A program made the position numbers and the translations under genes. A DNA stretch of 64,000 nt from Rhodophyticola sp017644125 (GTDB lineage: Bacteria > Pseudomonadota > Alphaproteobacteria > Rhodobacterales > Rhodobacteraceae), in the NCBI RefSeq assembly GCF_042140125.1, contig NZ_CP159473.1; one strand, given 5' to 3'. The notes under the pieces are model-generated. The model saw nothing but the letters and a program-made list of their open reading frames with translations. It was not told where the DNA came from and ran no database searches. Position 1 is the stretch's first letter, and each line of letters starts with the position of its first letter. Shown here in pieces: positions 35,674 to 43,951 of this stretch.

Positions 35674-36846
35674 ATGACAGTTCCCGCCGCAGATCCGCCC
35701 GTGCCGACCGCCGCCGCGCTTATCGTGGCCGCCGGTCGCGGCATCCGGGCCGGTGGGGAAATTCCCAAGCAATACAGGATGCTGGAGGGCGACGCTGTGC
35801 TGACCCGCACGCTTCGCGCCTTTGCCGGCCATCCGGCCATCGGGCAGATCGTCGTGGTCCGCCACCCCGAGGATGCCGATCTGTTCGCCGCCGCCCGGCC
35901 GGATACGCGGCAGCCGCTGGTCGATGTGATCGGCGGGGACAGCCGCGATGCCTCCGTGCGGGCGGGGCTGGCCGCGGTCGATGACGCGATGGACTATGTG
36001 CTGATCCATGACGCCGCGCGGCCACTGGTCTCGCCCGACGTGATCGACGGCGTGCTGGCGGCGCTGGCCCGCCATGACGGCGCGGCCCCGGCCCTGCCCG
36101 TCACCGATGCGCTTTGGCGCGGCGGGAGCATGGTGTCGGGCACGCAGGACCGGAGCGGGCTCTGGCGCGCACAGACGCCGCAGGGGTTCCGGCTGGGCCC
36201 GATCCGTGCGGCCCATGCGGCCCATCCGGGCGGCGCCGCCGACGATGTGGAGGTGGCGCGCGCCTTCGGGCTGGAGGTTGCGATCACGCGTGGCTGCGAG
36301 GATAACCTGAAGATCACCGCGCCGGACGATTTCGCCCGCGCCGCACGTCTTGTGAAGGGGCAGCAGATGGATATTCGCACCGGCAACGGGTTCGACGTGC
36401 ACCGGTTCGGGCCCGGCGATCATGTGATGCTCTGCGGCGTGGCGATCCCGCATACGCGCGGATTGCAGGGCCATTCCGATGCGGATGTGGGCCTGCATAC
36501 GGTGACCGACGCGATTTACGGGGCGCTGGCGGCGGGCGATATCGGCACCCATTTCCCCCCGTCCGACCCGCAGTGGAAGGGGGTGGCCAGCCATGTCTTC
36601 CTGACCCATGCGGTGGAGATGGCCGGGGAGCGGGGTTTTGCGATCACCCATGCGGATCTGACGCTGATCTGCGAACAGCCCAGGATCGGGGCCCATGCCG
36701 GGGCGATGCGCGCGGAGCTTGCGCGGATCCTGCGGATCGGGGCCGATCGGGTCTCGGTCAAGGCCACGACCTCGGAACGGCTTGGCTTTACCGGCCGCGA
36801 AGAAGGGATCGCCGCATTGGCCACCGTGACGCTGGTGGCGGCATGA
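35674..36846 (+). CDS. ispDF: Bifunctional IspD/IspF enzyme of the MEP pathway
   Basis: A 390-residue fusion. Residues 1-225 are the IspD cytidylyltransferase (ALIVAAGRGIRAGGEIPKQY, HDAARPLVSPDVID, RAQTPQGFRLG) that makes CDP-methylerythritol. The rest, from about residue 232, is IspF, the cyclodiphosphate synthase (GNGFDVHRFGPGDHVMLCG, LQGHSDADVGLHTVTDAIYG, VSVKATTSERLGFTGREEGI). The fusion is typical of Alphaproteobacteria. The start at 35674 gives the family N-terminus; a GTG at 35641 is an alternative. It overlaps pgpA by 4 bp. Confidence 0.96.
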   Translation: MTVPAADPPVPTAAALIVAAGRGIRAGGEIPKQYRMLEGDAVLTRTLRAFAGHPAIGQIVVVRHPEDADLFAAARPDTRQPLVDVIGGDSRDASVRAGLAAVDDAMDYVLIHDAARPLVSPDVIDGVLAALARHDGAAPALPVTDALWRGGSMVSGTQDRSGLWRAQTPQGFRLGPIRAAHAAHPGGAADDVEVARAFGLEVAITRGCEDNLKITAPDDFARAARLVKGQQMDIRTGNGFDVHRFGPGDHVMLCGVAIPHTRGLQGHSDADVGLHTVTDAIYGALAAGDIGTHFPPSDPQWKGVASHVFLTHAVEMAGERGFAITHADLTLICEQPRIGAHAGAMRAELARILRIGADRVSVKATTSERLGFTGREEGIAALATVTLVAA

Positions 36847-37331
36847 CCGGCGCGATCACCACGCTTTTCGGCATCGGCCATCTGCGCCCGGCGCCCGGAA
36901 CATGGGCCAGTCTGGCGGCAATCCCGCTGGCCTATGGCCTGCATCTTCTGGGCGGGTTCTGGCTGCTCCTTACCGCGACACTGGCCGTCACGGCGCTTGG
37001 CTGGTGGGCGACGGGGGTGGAAACGCGGGGCGCGGAGGATCATGACCCCTCGGAGATCGTCATCGACGAGGTGGCGGGCCAGTGGGTGGCGCTTTGGCCG
37101 GTCTCCTTCGGGGCGATGTTCGCCGAGGTCGACATGCTGCGCCTGTGGCCCGGGCTGATCGCGGCCTTTGTCGTCTTCCGCCTGTTCGATATCCTGAAAC
37201 CCGGCCCCGTGGGCTGGGCCGACCGGATGCAGGGGCCGACTGGCGTGATGCTGGACGATCTTGTGGCGGGCTGGATGGCTGCCCTTGTGGTGGCGGTTCT
37301 GGCCGCGGTCGCGCATCTGGCGCTGATATGA
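36843..37331 (+). CDS. pgpA: Phosphatidylglycerophosphatase A
   Basis: The 162-residue inner-membrane phosphatase makes phosphatidylglycerol from phosphatidylglycerol phosphate. It shows GIGHLRPAPGTWASL at the N-terminus, the acidic motif DPSEIVIDEVAGQW, FRLFDILKPGPVGWAD and GVMLDDLVAGWMA, with four hydrophobic segments. The ATG overlaps the ispDF stop (ATGA), and its own stop overlaps the pncC start in the same way, making a tight three-gene unit. Confidence 0.94.
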   Translation: MTGAITTLFGIGHLRPAPGTWASLAAIPLAYGLHLLGGFWLLLTATLAVTALGWWATGVETRGAEDHDPSEIVIDEVAGQWVALWPVSFGAMFAEVDMLRLWPGLIAAFVVFRLFDILKPGPVGWADRMQGPTGVMLDDLVAGWMAALVVAVLAAVAHLALI

Positions 37332-37810
37332 CGGCGCGCGCGGTGATCGACGCCTTGCGGGCGCGGGGGTGGATGCTGGCCACCGCCGAAAGTTGCACCG
37401 GCGGGCTGATCGCGGGCGCGATCACCGATATCGCCGGATCGTCGGATGTGTTCGACCGCGGGTTCGTCACCTATTCCAACGCGGCGAAGATCGAGATGCT
37501 GGGCGTGGAGGCGCAGACACTGGAACGCTTCGGCGCGGTTTCGGAGGAGGTTGCCCGGCAGATGGCGCAAGGCGCGCTGGCCCGTTCGGCCGCCGATATC
37601 GCGATTTCGGTCACCGGTATCGCGGGCCCCGGCGGATCGGGGCAGAAACCCGAAGGCCGGGTCTGCTTCGGGCTGGCCACGCGCGGCGCGCTTGTTGCGG
37701 AAACGGTGGATTTCGGAGCGCCCGGACGGGCCGAGGTGCGCGCGGCCAGCGTGGCCCATGCGCTTGCCATGGTGTTGCGCGCGGCAACGGGCGATCAGGC
37801 GCGGCCGTAA
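37328..37810 (+). CDS. pncC: Nicotinamide-nucleotide amidohydrolase (CinA C-terminal domain)
   Basis: A 160-residue stand-alone CinA-C domain with LATAESCTGGLIAG, the catalytic region YSNAAKIEMLGV and AISVTGIAGPGGSGQKPEG. It hydrolyses NMN to nicotinate mononucleotide in pyridine-nucleotide recycling. It lacks the N-terminal MoCF-like domain of long CinA proteins, as is normal for PncC. Overlaps pgpA by 4 bp at its start and the convergent COQ10-like gene by 16 bp at its end. Confidence 0.93.
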   Translation: MTARAVIDALRARGWMLATAESCTGGLIAGAITDIAGSSDVFDRGFVTYSNAAKIEMLGVEAQTLERFGAVSEEVARQMAQGALARSAADIAISVTGIAGPGGSGQKPEGRVCFGLATRGALVAETVDFGAPGRAEVRAASVAHALAMVLRAATGDQARP

Positions 37811-38250
37811 AGCGCCTCCGCCCGGCTTTCGAAGGCGCGCACGATCCTTTGCATCGCCTCGTGAAAGAACATCCCCGCCGCGCCTTGCAGCAGGCGGTTC
37901 TTGAACTCGAAATCCACCTCGAAGCTGACCTTGCAGCCCTCCTCGGCGGGGGTGAACCGCCAGGCCGAGATCATGTGCTTGAACGGCCCGTCGATATATT
38001 CGGTATCAATGCGCCGGATTTCGGGGCGCAGCGTCACCCGGGACCCGAAGCGTTCGCGGAACATCTTGAAGCCCACCACCAGATCGGCCAGCATCACCTC
38101 GCCCGAGCCGTCGGTCAGCGGGCTGACGGACCTGATCCGCGCGGCGTTGGTCCAGGGGATGAATTCGGGATAGCGCTCCACATCTGCAACCAGCGCATAC
38201 ATTTGATCGGCGGTGTAGGGCAGATGCCGGGTTTCGGAATGGCTGGGCAT
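37795..38250 (-). CDS. COQ10/RatA-like START-domain protein
   Basis: The 151-residue polyketide-cyclase/START-fold protein carries the family opening MYALVADVERYPEFIPWTNAA, the central YIDGPFKHMISAWRF and CKVSFEVDFEFKNRLLQGAAG. The mitochondrial homologue Coq10 binds coenzyme Q and supports respiration; the E. coli homologue RatA (YfjG) is reported to affect ribosome subunit joining. A ubiquinone-binding role is the better guess for this lineage. The 3-prime end overlaps pncC. Confidence 0.88.
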   Translation of the reverse strand: MPSHSETRHLPYTADQMYALVADVERYPEFIPWTNAARIRSVSPLTDGSGEVMLADLVVGFKMFRERFGSRVTLRPEIRRIDTEYIDGPFKHMISAWRFTPAEEGCKVSFEVDFEFKNRLLQGAAGMFFHEAMQRIVRAFESRAEALYGRA

Positions 38251-38332
38251 GGGCTTTGGGTTTTGATCTTTCCTGTGTCGGGGTCATGTCGTAGAGTTCG
38301 GCAGAAAAATCAAGCTGTTCGACGGGGGCGGA

Positions 38333-38869
38333 ATGGCGCAGCAGCCATATGAAATCGACATGATGATCTCCGCCAAGGCCATTGCCGCGCGGATCGAAGA
38401 CCTCGCCCGGGAGATCGAAGCCGAATTCGCGGGGACGGACAAGCTGGTTCTGGTCGGGCTGTTGCGGGGGTCGTTCGTGTTCATCGCCGATCTCGTGCGC
38501 GAACTGGATCTGCCTGTCGAGATCGACTTTCTGGAAGCCTCCTCTTACGGCAATGCCACCGAAAGCTCCCGCGAGGTGCGCATCCTGAAGGATCTGCGCG
38601 GCGAGATCGGCGGGCGCGACGTGCTGTTGGTGGAGGATATTGTCGATACCGGCCATACACTTGACCATGTGACCCGACTTCTGAAGACGCGCGAGCCCGC
38701 GAGGCTGAAAACCATCGCCTTGCTGGACAAACCGACCCGCCGGGAGGTGGAGGTGCGCGCCGACTGGATCGGCTTCGAGATCCCCGATGAGTTCGTGGTG
38801 GGCTACGGGATCGACTATGCGCAGCGCAACCGAAACCTGCCCTATATCGGCGCGGTCCGGTTCACCTGA
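38333..38869 (+). CDS. hpt: Hypoxanthine phosphoribosyltransferase
   Basis: The 178-residue purine-salvage enzyme makes IMP (and GMP) from free base and PRPP. It has the type-I PRTase PRPP loop VLLVEDIVDTGHTL (about residues 98-111), LVGLLRGSFVFIADL near the N-terminus, and the late RNLPYIGAV motif. Divergent from the COQ10-like gene with 82 bp between. Full family length. Confidence 0.95.
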   Translation: MAQQPYEIDMMISAKAIAARIEDLAREIEAEFAGTDKLVLVGLLRGSFVFIADLVRELDLPVEIDFLEASSYGNATESSREVRILKDLRGEIGGRDVLLVEDIVDTGHTLDHVTRLLKTREPARLKTIALLDKPTRREVEVRADWIGFEIPDEFVVGYGIDYAQRNRNLPYIGAVRFT

Positions 38870-39002
38870 CCGCCGGAGGGGCGATCCGCGCGCCCCGCAC
38901 ATCACCGCCCTTTCCCGTCGCGCGGCCACGTGGCCCTCTGCGAGGCGGCATGACAATTCTGCAACACTCCGGAAGCCCGGCCGATCTCATTGAACCGCCG
39001 TG

Positions 39003-39029
39003 GGTTCTGTCACGACGCATGACAGAACC
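39003..39029 (+). promoter_or_regulatory. Perfect 10-bp inverted repeat before the beta-barrel gene
   Basis: GGTTCTGTCA and TGACAGAACC are perfect inverted copies around a 7-nt spacer (39013-39019), 17 bp before the beta-barrel gene start and just upstream of its CGGAG ribosome site. It could be an mRNA hairpin controlling translation or stability, or a repressor operator. Confidence 0.5.
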
Positions 39030-39046
39030 AGCAACGGAGCTTTCCC

Positions 39047-39970
39047 ATGAAACCGCTACATTTTCTGCCCGCTGCCATCCTATGCCTTGCGGGTGTGGCC
39101 AATGCCCAACCGCTGCCCTGGACCGAGGTGGATGCCAATGGCTTCTATATCGACGGCGACGCGCAGCTCACCTATGTGGATACCGATACCCTTCCGATTG
39201 GTCGCCTTTTCGGTGCGGATCTGAGCGCGGGGTATGTGGCCCTGGGCGGGCCGCTGACCTGGGGCGTCGATGTCAGCCTCCAGACCCTTCGCGCCGATCA
39301 GGGCGATCCGCTTACCGCCACATGGGTCAGCCTGTTCATGGAAACCGATATCGGACAGTTCGCCGTGGGGGCTCCGCGCCCCGCATTTGACGATTATCAG
39401 CCACGCACGCCGTTCAGCGACCAGTCCCTTATGGGCGTCCAGGCCCAGTCTCTGACGAGTTCCAATACCTGGCGCACCAATCTGCAGGGCGACGAAATGC
39501 CGTGGGGCGTGCGCTATGACGGGCAGATCGGCGATCTCAGCTTCGGCGCGTCCGTGCACCGGTTCAACGATGCCGACATCACCGCGGTCGGGCTGGCGGC
39601 GCGCTATCGGTTTGACGACACGCTGAGCGTGGCCGCGGGCTATGAGGAAAGCGCTGAGCCCACCCGCGACATGCAGGCGATGTTCGCGTCGGTCGATGTG
39701 GATTACGGACGATATGGCGGACAGCTTATCTATTCCGAAATCGGCGAGGTTGGCGGCATGAGTATCGGCGCGGTCACCGCAAGCGGATTTTTCCGGCCCA
39801 TCGAGCCGCTGACGCTCAGCCTGACCCTTCTGGACATATCCGAAATCGACGAGCCTTATTACATGGTCGAGGCGGAGTACGAGCTTGGACGCGGCGCCTA
39901 TCTGTCACTTGGCGCGGGGGAGAGCTTGGGCAGGCAGATCGGCGAGGTGGCCTTTGGCTGGCGGTTCTGA
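39047..39970 (+). CDS. Outer-membrane beta-barrel protein, porin-like
   Basis: A 307-residue exported protein with a signal peptide (residues 1-20, ending GVANA). Alternating short strands rich in Gly and aromatics follow (for example YRFDDTLSVAAGYEES, AEYELGRGAYLSLGAG), and the last residues are GWRF, the C-terminal aromatic signal for BAM-mediated insertion. It is likely a 14-16-stranded barrel, related to roseobacter porins, but I see no signature of a named family. The inverted repeat in front suggests specific regulation. Confidence 0.78.
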   Translation: MKPLHFLPAAILCLAGVANAQPLPWTEVDANGFYIDGDAQLTYVDTDTLPIGRLFGADLSAGYVALGGPLTWGVDVSLQTLRADQGDPLTATWVSLFMETDIGQFAVGAPRPAFDDYQPRTPFSDQSLMGVQAQSLTSSNTWRTNLQGDEMPWGVRYDGQIGDLSFGASVHRFNDADITAVGLAARYRFDDTLSVAAGYEESAEPTRDMQAMFASVDVDYGRYGGQLIYSEIGEVGGMSIGAVTASGFFRPIEPLTLSLTLLDISEIDEPYYMVEAEYELGRGAYLSLGAGESLGRQIGEVAFGWRF

Positions 39971-40042
39971 GGACCGTGCCCGGCGCGATCGCGGGCTTGT
40001 GCGCGGGGCGGCACGCCACCTTGCGCCTGCGCACAGGCAAAA

Positions 40043-40061
40043 CTCGCCCGGAGGCGGCGAG
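40043..40061 (+). promoter_or_regulatory. Inverted repeat at cytochrome c-prime promoter
   Basis: CTCGCC and GGCGAG flank a 7-nt spacer immediately upstream of a good -10 box (TATAAA, 40068-40073). No -35 match occurs at the correct distance (TCGCCC instead), which would fit an activator- or repressor-controlled promoter. Confidence 0.35.
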
Positions 40062-40112
40062 ATGTGTTATAAAGTCGCACATGCTTCCGTTTCATTGCAA
40101 AGGAGTACGTCC

Positions 40113-40583
40113 ATGTCACTTGCCCGCCGCGTCACGCTGCCAGCCGCAATCCTGTCGCTCGCCATCGGCGCCGCCGCCTATGCGCAACAGGAGTTCAGCG
40201 GGGCGATAAACGCCCGTCAGGGACATATGCAGATCATGGCCTTCAATGTCGGCATCCTGGGCAACATGGCCCGCGGAAACACCGAATACGATGCCGCCGC
40301 CGCGACCACGTCGGCCAGCAATCTGGCCGCGCTCGCCATGGTCGACGGGCGTGGCTACTGGGTCCCGGGCTCTGACAATGGGGCGGTGGAGACCACCCGC
40401 GCCCTGCCCGCGATCTGGGAGGATATGGCCGGGTTCGGCGCGGATTGGCAGGCCTATGGCGAGGCCGTGACCGGCCTGCAGGCCGCGGCGGGCAACGGGC
40501 TGGACGCACTTCGCGGTGCGATGGGGCCGCTTGGAAATGCCTGTGGTGCCTGCCATGACGATTTCCGCCAGCCGTCCGACTGA
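40113..40583 (+). CDS. Cytochrome c-prime
   Basis: A 156-residue periplasmic haem protein. A signal peptide (residues 1-24, ending AAAYA) precedes a four-helix bundle, and the haem site CGACHDDFR is near the C-terminus, the diagnostic position and sequence for cytochrome c-prime. The family binds NO and CO with five-coordinate haem and protects against nitrosative stress or serves in electron transfer. AAAGGAG lies upstream of the ATG. The next gene encodes a dihaem cytochrome c, a likely electron partner. Confidence 0.94.
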   Translation: MSLARRVTLPAAILSLAIGAAAYAQQEFSGAINARQGHMQIMAFNVGILGNMARGNTEYDAAAATTSASNLAALAMVDGRGYWVPGSDNGAVETTRALPAIWEDMAGFGADWQAYGEAVTGLQAAAGNGLDALRGAMGPLGNACGACHDDFRQPSD

Positions 40584-40646
40584 GCCCGTGCGCCGGGGCG
40601 GGTGCCGCATCTTGACCCGGCCCCGCCCGCGATCCGGCCGCGCCTG

Positions 40647-41537
40647 ATGGGCCGGCTGATCCTGTCATTCGTGGTTGCGGGCTGTCTTGCCATCGGTCTT
40701 TTCTGGCTGCTGACCGCCCCCGAACGCAGCGATGCCGCGCTCTTGAGCGGGCTGGAGGGTGATGCGCGTCGCGGCGAGGCGGTGTTCTGGGCGGGCGGCT
40801 GCGCCTCCTGCCACGCCGCCCACGAGGCGACGGGCGACGACAGGCTGGTCCTGTCAGGAGGGCGGGCCTTCGCCTCGGATTTCGGCACCTTCATCGCGCC
40901 CAACATCTCCCCCCATCCGGAGGCCGGGATCGGCGGCTGGAGCGCTTTGGCCTTCGTGGATGCGATGCGCAACGGCGTCTCGCCCGACGGGCGGCACTAC
41001 TACCCCGCCTTCCCCTACACCGCCTACCGGCTGGCCACGGTGCAGGATATGCTGGATCTGCGCGCGTTCATCGATACGTTGCCGCCCTCCGCGCAGCCTT
41101 CCCTGCCCCATGATGTCGGCTTTCCGTTTTCGATCCGCCGGCTGGTGGGTGTCTGGAAACGCCTGCATATGCCCGACGGCTTTGCGGTTTCGGGGCCGCT
41201 CGACCCGGCGGCGGAGCGCGGGCGTTACCTTTCCGAGGCGCTGGCCCATTGCGCCGAATGCCACACCCCGCGCAACAGGCTTGGTGGGCTCGACCGTGAC
41301 CTGTGGATGGCGGGCGCCCCCAATCCCAATGGCGAGGGGCGCATTCCCGGCATCACGCCCGACAGGCTGTCATGGTCCGAGGCCGATATCGCGGCCTATC
41401 TGCGGGACGGGTTCACGCCGGATTTCGACAGCGCGGGCGGACATATGGCCGATGTGATCCGCAATCTCGCGATGCTTGAGGATGCGGACCGCGCGGCGAT
41501 CGCGGCCTATCTCAAGGCGCTGCCGGTAAGCGAATAG
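40647..41537 (+). CDS. Membrane-anchored dihaem cytochrome c
   Basis: The 296-residue protein has an N-terminal membrane anchor (residues 3-24) and two cytochrome c domains with haem motifs CASCH (about residue 53) and CAECH (about 209). Haem-ligand Met candidates sit in later loops. The arrangement resembles the cytochrome subunits of alcohol/aldehyde dehydrogenases and the dihaem cytochromes paired with cytochrome c-prime genes. An earlier GTG at 40602 is in frame, but the ATG at 40647 gives a cleaner anchor. Co-directional with the cytochrome c-prime gene, 63 bp downstream. Confidence 0.88.
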   Translation: MGRLILSFVVAGCLAIGLFWLLTAPERSDAALLSGLEGDARRGEAVFWAGGCASCHAAHEATGDDRLVLSGGRAFASDFGTFIAPNISPHPEAGIGGWSALAFVDAMRNGVSPDGRHYYPAFPYTAYRLATVQDMLDLRAFIDTLPPSAQPSLPHDVGFPFSIRRLVGVWKRLHMPDGFAVSGPLDPAAERGRYLSEALAHCAECHTPRNRLGGLDRDLWMAGAPNPNGEGRIPGITPDRLSWSEADIAAYLRDGFTPDFDSAGGHMADVIRNLAMLEDADRAAIAAYLKALPVSE

Positions 41538-41540
41538 GCG

Positions 41541-41750
41541 TCAGTCGACGCTGTCGGTGCGCTCCCGGAGATCCTGCTTGATCTGCTCCGGCGTGGCGAG
41601 CCGCTTGAAGACCAGATGCCCGACCACGCCGCCAAGCAGGGTGCCCCCCACAAGCGCAAGCACCGCGCCGATCCCGTCAAGAAGGAGAAACCCCAGAAAG
41701 CCCGCCAGCGCGCCCAGACCGGCCAGCGCGAACCGGGCCGCCTCCGCCAT
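41541..41750 (-). CDS. Tiny membrane protein coupled to lipA
   Basis: A 69-residue protein that is almost entirely two hydrophobic helices rich in Gly and Ala (ALAGLGALAGFLGFLLLDG and LVGGTLLGGVVGHLVF) with a charged tail (PEQIKQDLRERT). Its ATG overlaps the lipA stop by one base (TGATG), so it is translated by re-initiation after lipA. No family recognised. The tight coupling and intact frame argue that it is real. Confidence 0.7.
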   Translation of the reverse strand: MAEAARFALAGLGALAGFLGFLLLDGIGAVLALVGGTLLGGVVGHLVFKRLATPEQIKQDLRERTDSVD

Positions 41751-42703
41751 CAGCCCTGACCGAGCTTTTTGAGCCGTGCGTCGCGAAGCCGCGCGAAATC
41801 ATCGCCAGCATGGTAGCTTGACCGGGTCAGCGGCGTGGCGGAGACCATCAGGAAGCCCTTGCCATAGGCCGCCTTTTCATAGGCCTTGAACTCGTCGGGA
41901 GTGACGAACCGGTCTACCGCGTGATGCTTGGGCGTCGGCTGAAGATACTGGCCGATGGTCAGAAAATCGATATCCGCCGCGCGCATGTCATCCATCACCG
42001 CATGCACAGCCTGCCGGTCCTCGCCCAGGCCGACCATGATGCCCGATTTGGTGAACATGCTCGGGTCCAGCTCCTTGACGCGCTGGAGCAGGCGGAGCGA
42101 GTGGAAATAGCGCGCGCCCGGGCGCACCTCGGGGTAGAGCCCGGGCACGGTTTCGAGGTTGTGGTTGAAGACATCCGGTTTCGCGGCGACGACCACCTCC
42201 AGCACCCTGGGGTCGCAGCGGATGAAGTCGGGCGTCAGGATCTCGATGGTGGTGCCGGGCGACTGGCGGCGGATGGCGCGGATCGTCTGCGCGAAATGCT
42301 CGGCGCCGCCATCCTCGATATCGTCCCGGTCGACCGAGGTCACGACAACATGGTTCAGGCCCAGCTTCTTGACCGCATCGGCCACCCGGCCCGGTTCGAA
42401 CACGTCGAGATCTTCGGGCGGTTTACCGGTTGCGATGTTGCAGAAGGTGCAGGCCCGCGTGCAGACCTCGCCCATGATCATCATCGTGGCGTGGCCCTGA
42501 GACCAGCATTCGCCCACATTGGGGCAGCCGGCCTCTTCGCAGACCGTGGTCAGCTTGTGCTCCCGCATGATCCGGTGGGTCTGCTTGTAGCCTTCGCCCA
42601 CGGGCGCCTTGACCCGGATCCAGCTTGGCTTCTTGGGTTGGGCGTTATCCGGACGGTGCGCCTTTTCCGGGTGGCGCTGTTCGGGCAGTTTCAGATCGCG
42701 CAT
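41750..42703 (-). CDS. lipA: Lipoyl synthase
   Basis: A 317-residue radical-SAM enzyme that inserts two sulfurs into octanoyl-protein to form lipoate. It shows both iron-sulfur sites: the auxiliary cluster CEEAGCPNVGECW and the radical-SAM CTRACTFCNI. ENLETVPGLY-like (HNLETVPGLYPEVR) and GIMVGLGE follow, with the C-terminal RSSYHAG Ser that ligates the auxiliary cluster. Full length. No lipB beside it; a tiny membrane gene follows. Confidence 0.97.
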   Translation of the reverse strand: MRDLKLPEQRHPEKAHRPDNAQPKKPSWIRVKAPVGEGYKQTHRIMREHKLTTVCEEAGCPNVGECWSQGHATMMIMGEVCTRACTFCNIATGKPPEDLDVFEPGRVADAVKKLGLNHVVVTSVDRDDIEDGGAEHFAQTIRAIRRQSPGTTIEILTPDFIRCDPRVLEVVVAAKPDVFNHNLETVPGLYPEVRPGARYFHSLRLLQRVKELDPSMFTKSGIMVGLGEDRQAVHAVMDDMRAADIDFLTIGQYLQPTPKHHAVDRFVTPDEFKAYEKAAYGKGFLMVSATPLTRSSYHAGDDFARLRDARLKKLGQG

Positions 42704-43069
42704 CGGGGGTCTCCGGTCCTGCGGCGGCTGGATTGTTTAACGTTAAATAACCCCGATATCGGGCAATGTAACCTGTCAATCTGGCACAGGTGGGCTGCAG
42801 CCCGTGCAAGGCTTGCGCCTGTGGCGGGGTTTGGCCACGCGCTCGGAGTGCCGGTCGCCGTGTCGGATCATGATGCGGGAACCCCATGGTCGGATCGTGT
42901 GCCGGAGGGTGACCAAGGGAGGGGGAAGCGCCCGGCGGCCTGTGTACGACATGGCCAAGCCCCCGTTTTGCGTAAGACATCGGCGGGGGGTGGCGCCTTG
43001 CATCCATGGCGGGAGAGGCCCGGGCCGGAGCTACGGGCAATCCGCACCGCCCGCCCGCCGGGGCCCGCC
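42704..43069. other. Non-coding gap upstream of lipA
   Basis: These 366 bp hold no convincing gene; short frames on both strands show no family motif or ribosome site. Near lipA is a 12-bp perfect palindrome TTTAACGTTAAA (42736-42747), 33 bp before the start, in an A/T-rich patch that probably contains the lipA promoter. The remainder is GC-rich with no visible repeat. Confidence 0.5.
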
Positions 43070-43696
43070 CTAGTCGAGCGCGAGACTGGCCGAGGTGTAG
43101 GACCAGCTTGACCACAGGCCTTCATCCTCGATCAGTTCCAGCAGGGCCTGCGCCTGATCGGGGCTGAGCGACATGTAGTGATCCTCCGCCATCTCGGCGG
43201 CGCGGGCGGCGGGGCAATGCACCTTCACGCCGCTTTGGGCGAAAATGATCTCGTCTTCGTCAAAGGCGATGGAGACGGTTTCGAATCGCGTCTGGCTTCG
43301 CATCGGGCCGCAGCCGCTGAAGCCGGACAGGACCGAGGCCGGCACGAGCGCCGAGGGCAGCGCCAGCACCTCGTCCACCGCCGGGTGATCGATCAGCAGG
43401 GGTTGGTCGGGCATGACGTAAAGATCGGAACAGGCGTTCAGCACGCCGCCGGCCACGCGGATGACCTCCACCACCGGCTTGCCGAAAACCCCGCCATAGA
43501 AGTTGCGGTCGACGCGCCGGACCGGGCGCAGGCCGTCATCCAGCGTATGAACCCTGTCGCCCGCGCGGATCGTTTCCGCCGCGCGCCACCCGGTTTCGGT
43601 TTCAAGGATCGTACTGGCGAGCAGTCCGGTAAGAGGCCCCGAATGACGTCCGGAGGAGAGAGATCTACAGGCACGGCTTGGTGCAAACTGGGTCAT
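43070..43696 (-). CDS. Hint-domain (hedgehog/intein-type) protein
   Basis: The 208-residue protein carries a Hint_2-like module at residues 22-150: TGLLASTILETETGWRAAE, then IRAGDRVHTLDDGLRPVRRV and LYVMPDQPLLIDHPAV. The last is the typical His-containing block. The position that starts splicing or cleavage in inteins is Ala rather than Cys (LLAST), so autoprocessing is unlikely as in many roseobacter Hint proteins. A short acidic C-terminal region follows. Function unknown; relatives are common in Rhodobacterales and are often linked to surface or secreted proteins. Confidence 0.8.
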   Translation of the reverse strand: MTQFAPSRACRSLSSGRHSGPLTGLLASTILETETGWRAAETIRAGDRVHTLDDGLRPVRRVDRNFYGGVFGKPVVEVIRVAGGVLNACSDLYVMPDQPLLIDHPAVDEVLALPSALVPASVLSGFSGCGPMRSQTRFETVSIAFDEDEIIFAQSGVKVHCPAARAAEMAEDHYMSLSPDQAQALLELIEDEGLWSSWSYTSASLALD

Positions 43697-43951
43697 TCGG
43701 GGCGCCTCTCTCGATCGGTTACCATTACGCTGACGCCGGCGTCAGTCACCAAACGTGGGGAAACGCTAGTCCGATTCCGTTAACTTCCGGTTTACGGAAC
43801 CCCGACAGTTTTACCGGTCTGGGCAAGGGTCCGCCGCCCTGTCGCGAAACTCCGCGCAGATCGCGATATCATGGGCCGGGTTTGGCCGATTTCAGGCGAT
43901 GCCGCGCCGGCCAGGGTATCGCCCCGCCTGCGAGGCGCGCCGCCCGCCCGA

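Noticed and set aside
42804..43073. Possible 90-codon gene in the gap before lipA
   Set aside because: Arg/Pro/Gly-rich, no ribosome site, and comparable frames are open on the other strand; looks like non-coding GC-rich sequence.
43780..43794. TTAA-N7-TTTA as a CtrA box upstream of the Hint gene
   Set aside because: One arm mismatched and a short degenerate motif; too likely by chance to claim.
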